This document shows positions 60,661 to 64,000 of a DNA stretch of 64,000 nucleotides, in pieces (the stretch's first letter is position 1; every line of letters begins with the position of its first letter). This stretch comes from Prostheceraeus crozeri (lineage: Eukaryota; Platyhelminthes; Polycladida; Euryleptidae). Location of the stretch: positions 88,174 through 152,173 of the forward strand of contig CAJQUW010001989.1 in NCBI GenBank assembly GCA_907163375.1. The letters are read 5' to 3'. The notes beneath the pieces are model-generated. The model saw only the letters and a list, made by a program, of their open reading frames with translations, had not been told where the DNA came from and did not search any database. The position numbers and the translations under genes are program-made.

Positions 60661-60957
60661 GTGCCTCGTGGTTCTGTTCCATGTGCCTCCAGATATATGC
60701 GACGATATATGTGCCTGCGATATATGAAACAGCAATATAGTGCGGCGAAATTGGACCAAAGTTAGAGAACCACCTCTCGCTTTGTGAAGCAGCCAGCAAT
60801 TCTGTACTGCAACGTCCAAAAGCCAAGTAACAATAGAGAAATGCCAATTATTTCCTCTTACATTTGTGCGGTAATTTGCGACGTTGTTGTCTAGTCGGTC
60901 TGTCGCACCCATGTTGCTATTGTACATTTTGATGACATTGGGTACCGGAACTGACAC
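60658..60957 (-). mobile_element. piggyBac transposase C-terminal fragment
   Basis: The minus strand reads VPNVIKMYNSNMGATDRLDN, then VRGNNWHFSIVTWLLDVAVQ and NCWLLHKARGG, then LVQFRRTI. This is the region of piggyBac transposases that contains the last catalytic D (MGGVDRLD in the family, MGATDRLD here) and the RRWWWP-like strand after it. The rest of the gene is not readable to the right. The Polinton insertion at 61151 lies close by. Confidence 0.88.
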
Positions 60958-61150
60958 ATATTGTTTTGATTCTCGAGAAAACCGTTGACAAGGGTGACAA
61001 TTCGATCCAATAACGACAGGCTTGTTGTCTCTTCAAATTGTTATGCCAATATTATGATCTGATGAAGAGGACTACTCACGGTCTCTACGATTCAGTCAGA
61101 GACGCACCAGTCACAGCCTTTGAGATTCTATGTGGCCGCGAGTAGTTTAT

Positions 61151-61216
61151 AGTGTGACATCCGGCGCGACGCTTCGCTTCGCTTTGCTTCGCTTCGCTTG
61201 CGCCGGATGTCACACT
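61151..61216. repeat. Hairpin terminus of the Polinton
   Basis: AGTGTGACATCCGGCGC (61151-61167) and its exact reverse complement (61200-61216) enclose 32 bases of GCTTC pentamer repeats. It marks the left end. The matching right end is outside the window. Confidence 0.9.
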
Positions 61217-61408
61217 TTTGCGGGGGTTTTTCAAAATTTTCAAAAAATCAAAATTTCAAAAATTTAGGTAGATTTCAAATTTCACGTGGCCGAAGGGCGA
61301 AAATTTAAGTTGTCTCAAAATATCACGTGGTCTAAGAATTTTGAAAATTTAGGCAGACGAAAATTTAAGTTGTCTCAAAATATCACGTAGTCTCAATATA
61401 CCAGAAGA

Positions 61409-61837
61409 TTGTATTCAAAATATTTATTCAAAATATTTATTCAAAATATTCATTTAAAAATGGAAGAAACAAAAGTGGATGAAACAAAAGTGGAAGAAAC
61501 CGCAAGAATATATCCTTCGTTATCATATGAACGTAGTTCTACTTTAATGGACATTGAAAAGATTAACATTGAAAAAATGAATAAAGAAAAACACAAAGAT
61601 AGAGTTAGGTATATGAAAGATAAGGAATCTCAATTATTATTAAGATTAGAGCATTATAAAAAGTTAAGAAAGAGATGGTCTAAAGTTAAGAATGTAACAC
61701 AAGGAATTGGCATATTCTTAACAATAAGTTTAGGTGCTTTGACAATTGTTATATCTTCTGGTGTTTTAGTAATTCCAGTAGTTGCTACAGCTTTAACAGG
61801 TACGGTGTTTTTGCAACTTCACTTGTTACAATGTTAG
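61409..61837 (+). mobile_element. Polinton gene 1: small protein with a hydrophobic segment
   Basis: A 142-aa frame. The better start may be the ATG at 61460 (MEETKVDETKVEETARIYPS). A charged coiled-coil region precedes one or two hydrophobic helices (IGIFLTISLGALTIVISSGV and on to about 61810). It may be a virion membrane-interacting protein, but I do not recognise the family. The next gene overlaps its end. Confidence 0.5.
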
Positions 61838-62362
61838 ATAAATCTTTAATAACTAAGAAACGAAAATCATTAAAAACTAAGCATTTACATATTAAAGAAG
61901 TCTATGATAAACTACACTACTACTTTCAAAGAGTATGTGATGATAATGTTATTACGTTAGATGAGATTGAAAAATTTGATCAAATAGCTAATGAAGTAAA
62001 TCAAATATCATTTCAATCACAGACAGAAAAGTTAATAATAAAAATAAAAAGGATGGTAAAATTTCTAGTGATGGTAAAATTTCTAGTGATGGTAAAACTT
62101 TTATTGATGATAAAATTTTTAATGAAGAAAATGATAAAATTTTTTTAGAAGAGCTAAAAACTTTATTAGACAAAACTTTATTAAACAAAACTTAATACGA
62201 GAAAATTTTAAACGAGAAAATTTTAAACGTGAAAACTTTAAACGTGAAAATTTAAAACGAAAAGATTACAAACAACAAAGCAATAAAAAAATAATTTGTT
62301 CAGTAAAATGTTTTTGCTGTATACCAATGTTACCACAAAATTCAAATATTATATTTTAAAAA
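61831..62362 (+). mobile_element. Polinton gene 2 region: charged protein with short coding repeats
   Basis: The frame begins MLDKSLITKKRKSLKTKH and continues in a helical region. Further on, coding-type repeats of about nine bases (MVKFLV units near 62050-62110) and RENFK units (62200-62270) follow. Strongly basic; function unknown. This stretch is broken. Confidence 0.45.
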
Positions 62363-62637
62363 TGGATAAAATTAGAGCTGATAATTTTAAAAGAATAAAA
62401 CAATTAGAAGAGTTAATAAAACAAAGAAATATTATGAAAGAAAATCATCTTCAACATAGAATGATAAAAGCTGGTATTCAATCTGATATGTTTGAAAAAA
62501 TGCAGCAAACCGAGCAAGTAAAAACTGATTTTGAGAAAACTATGAAACCATTTAAAACTCTTGAAAAAGAAAGTACAAATAATGATAAACAAATTGATAT
62601 AACAGATCCAGAGCACAAAACTATATTAGATGACTAA
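62362..62637 (+). mobile_element. Polinton gene 3: small coiled-coil protein
   Basis: Starting at MDKIRADNFKRIKQLEELIK, about 91 residues of charged heptad-like sequence. Its stop overlaps the start of the next gene by a few bases, typical of compact virus-like gene sets. Function unknown. Confidence 0.55.
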
Positions 62638-63184
62638 TGGATTACTAGAATCAAACATTAATAAGAAATTACCAAAATCTATGCAATTTGAACATTCTAT
62701 CTCATTTAAAGATGGAAAAACAATACCTAGATTTTATCTCGGACAAAAAGAAATATTTCCACAACCTTTTCGAGGTATAATTTTTTCACCAGATAAATCT
62801 CCTTTTAATTTAGATAGAAATTTTGTTAATCTTTTAAGAGGAGCAGATTTAAATAATTATGCTGTAGAAGATCTCATAAAATATAAAGCTATGTTAGACA
62901 TAGTTGGTGCAGTAAAATCTCTTAGACGTTATAAACAATTAGAAAATTTATTATCAACGGGAGTTAAATTAGGTAAAGGTTTATCTGAAAAACAGAAAAC
63001 TGAAACAACCATATTTTTACCAGATGATCCACAAGAATTACTAAATATATTAAATATTTTAATATCTGCAATAAAAGAAGGACATAATTCTAGTTTCAAT
63101 GAAATTCATGCTATATTGAAAAGACTGTTAGAAAAGAAGATTCTAAATGAAGAGGATTATAAAAGTATAACCGGTCATCTCTGA
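62630..63184 (+). mobile_element. Polinton gene 4: 184-aa protein of the capsid-module neighbourhood
   Basis: The frame reads MTNGLLESNINKKLPKSM, then ADLNNYAVEDLIKYKAML, and ends with LPDDPQELLNILNILISAIK plus EGHNSSFNEIHAIL and the last helix. From memory, the DDPxELxxxLxLLxxSxxAGHxxxxNEI pattern is common in invertebrate Polinton-type proteins beside the minor capsid gene. Function unknown. Confidence 0.6.
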
Positions 63185-63289
63185 TGTCTTTAAGGGCTTC
63201 GCCCGTAGCTGAAATATGTTGTTGTTTTTAATTTTTTATAAAAAAAAATATTTCATAAAAAAATATTTATTTAAAATTTTAACTAAAAA

Positions 63290-64000
63290 ATGTGTTCAGC
63301 AGATTTAGACAAAATTAATAATCATTTAGAAAATTTGACAGAGATTTTGGGTTCATCAAAATTTAGTACGACGTTAAAAATTATAACAACTACTTCATCA
63401 CACACTTGTAATTTAGAACCCATTCTACATTTGGAACAAAATAAAAATTATCAAATTGCATTGACTAGTTTCTCCACATTTAACACTATTCAAAACGTTA
63501 TCAAAGATGTGAATGATCAATTTAGATATTCTACTGATAAAGGCAAAACGTGGAAAATATTAACTTTTCTTCCTGGTTCTTACGAAGTTGAAACAATATC
63601 AAATGAAATTAAGAGACATTTAGGTATATCATTAAAGATAAGAAACAATTACATTTTGCAGTTGAACCGGCAGTTATAAATTTTCTCTTACTTTAGACGA
63701 AAATCATCAAGTTGATTTTAATCATGATAGATCATTGTCAAAGCTATTAGGATTTAATAAACAAACTTATAGTCAAGGTTATCATTTAGGTGAGAAGATT
63801 CCAAAAATAACTGAAATAAATTCAATTGTTGTACATTGTGACATTATTGAAGGTGGATATATAAATGGTAAATTATCAAATTTAATATTCAGTTTTCCAG
63901 CTTTTACTGTACCCATTGGTTATAGATTAAATGTAATTCCACAAACATTAATATATTTCCCTATTACAAGAAAAACTATTAACAACATTGGCATTAGAAT
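63290..64000 (+). mobile_element. Polinton minor capsid (penton-like) gene, broken, continuing past the edge
   Basis: The start of the protein contains LEQNKNYQIALTSFSTFNTI and FLPGSYEVETISNEIKRHLG. Later sequence up to the edge contains SKLLGF and EGGYINGKLSN. These blocks (NYxIALxSFxTYNxI, PGSYExExI, LLGF, I-x-G-x-YxNG) mark the single jelly-roll minor capsid protein of invertebrate Polintons. The gene is broken, and its end lies outside the window. Confidence 0.72.

Larger units (their letters stand above)
61151..64000 (+). mobile_element. Polinton/Maverick fossil, left end; runs off the window
   Basis: The element starts AGTGTGACATCCGGCGC. A run of compact AT-rich genes on one strand follows, among them a single-jelly-roll type minor capsid gene near the right edge. 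AG-starting termini and a capsid module at an end suit Polintons. The DNA polymerase, integrase, protease and major capsid genes are not in the window. At least two breaks appear in the visible part, so this copy is probably dead. Composition changes sharply from the flank at about 61220. Confidence 0.72.

Noticed and set aside
61200-61400. Small independent hairpin insertion rather than a Polinton end
   Set aside because: Possible, but the AG-starting end, immediate change in composition and same-strand virus-like genes that follow fit a Polinton terminus better.

Overview
The window is invertebrate metazoan nuclear DNA, AT-rich and mostly intergenic. The only clear host gene is a Rab5-type small GTPase split by ordinary GT-AG introns. 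The rest is dominated by transposable elements: LINEs, Penelope-like elements, hAT, Tc1/mariner, piggyBac, Ty3/Gypsy and Polinton. TAGGCCTA-type words recur and would suit a marine invertebrate such as an echinoderm, but that is an impression and not a proof. Layout, first half: 2-895 is a broken copy of an uncharacterised, transposase-like multi-copy family. 1015-1832 is a TTA-flanked MITE with G-tract ends. Rab5 exons lie on the minus strand at 2726-3000 and 5196-5319, with a tRNA-like sequence and a foldback in the intron. 7.1-8.4 kb holds decayed transposon genes. 9.8-12.25 kb is an unusual element with a repeated TCAGTGACGTGAC motif around an intact 195-aa gene. 12.7-13.05 kb is a Penelope-like GIY-YIG remnant. 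Two LTR fossils on the minus strand follow: 18190-22549 with a TTATT target duplication, and 26308-30774, Mag-like, with a TATGA duplication. In both, the LTR pairs look identical although the coding region is broken. Layout, second half: 32115-32766 is a Penelope-like 3' end folded back on itself. 33928-34803 is a hAT-type MITE. From about 36.1 to 41.7 kb a CR1/L2-like LINE carries a nearly complete hAT transposon (38492-41413) inside its reverse-transcriptase gene. 44286-45955 is a 31-bp minisatellite of about 54 copies. 54220-58113 is a 3.9-kb DNA transposon with 360-bp terminal inverted repeats, a TAGT duplication and a transposase whose layout resembles the RAG1/Transib/Chapaev group. 58.7-60.96 kb is a nest of piggyBac-related and Penelope-like pieces. 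At 61151 a Polinton begins, with a hairpin terminus and several capsid-module genes, and it runs off the right edge. There are no operons here. The elements relate through nesting, a hAT inside a LINE and a Polinton beside a piggyBac remnant, and through dispersed repeat families that recur within the window in direct or inverted orientation. The strongest leads are the 54-58 kb transposon, the 18-22.5 kb LTR element whose primer-binding site is complementary to its own LTR, and the motif-array element at 9.8-12.25 kb.
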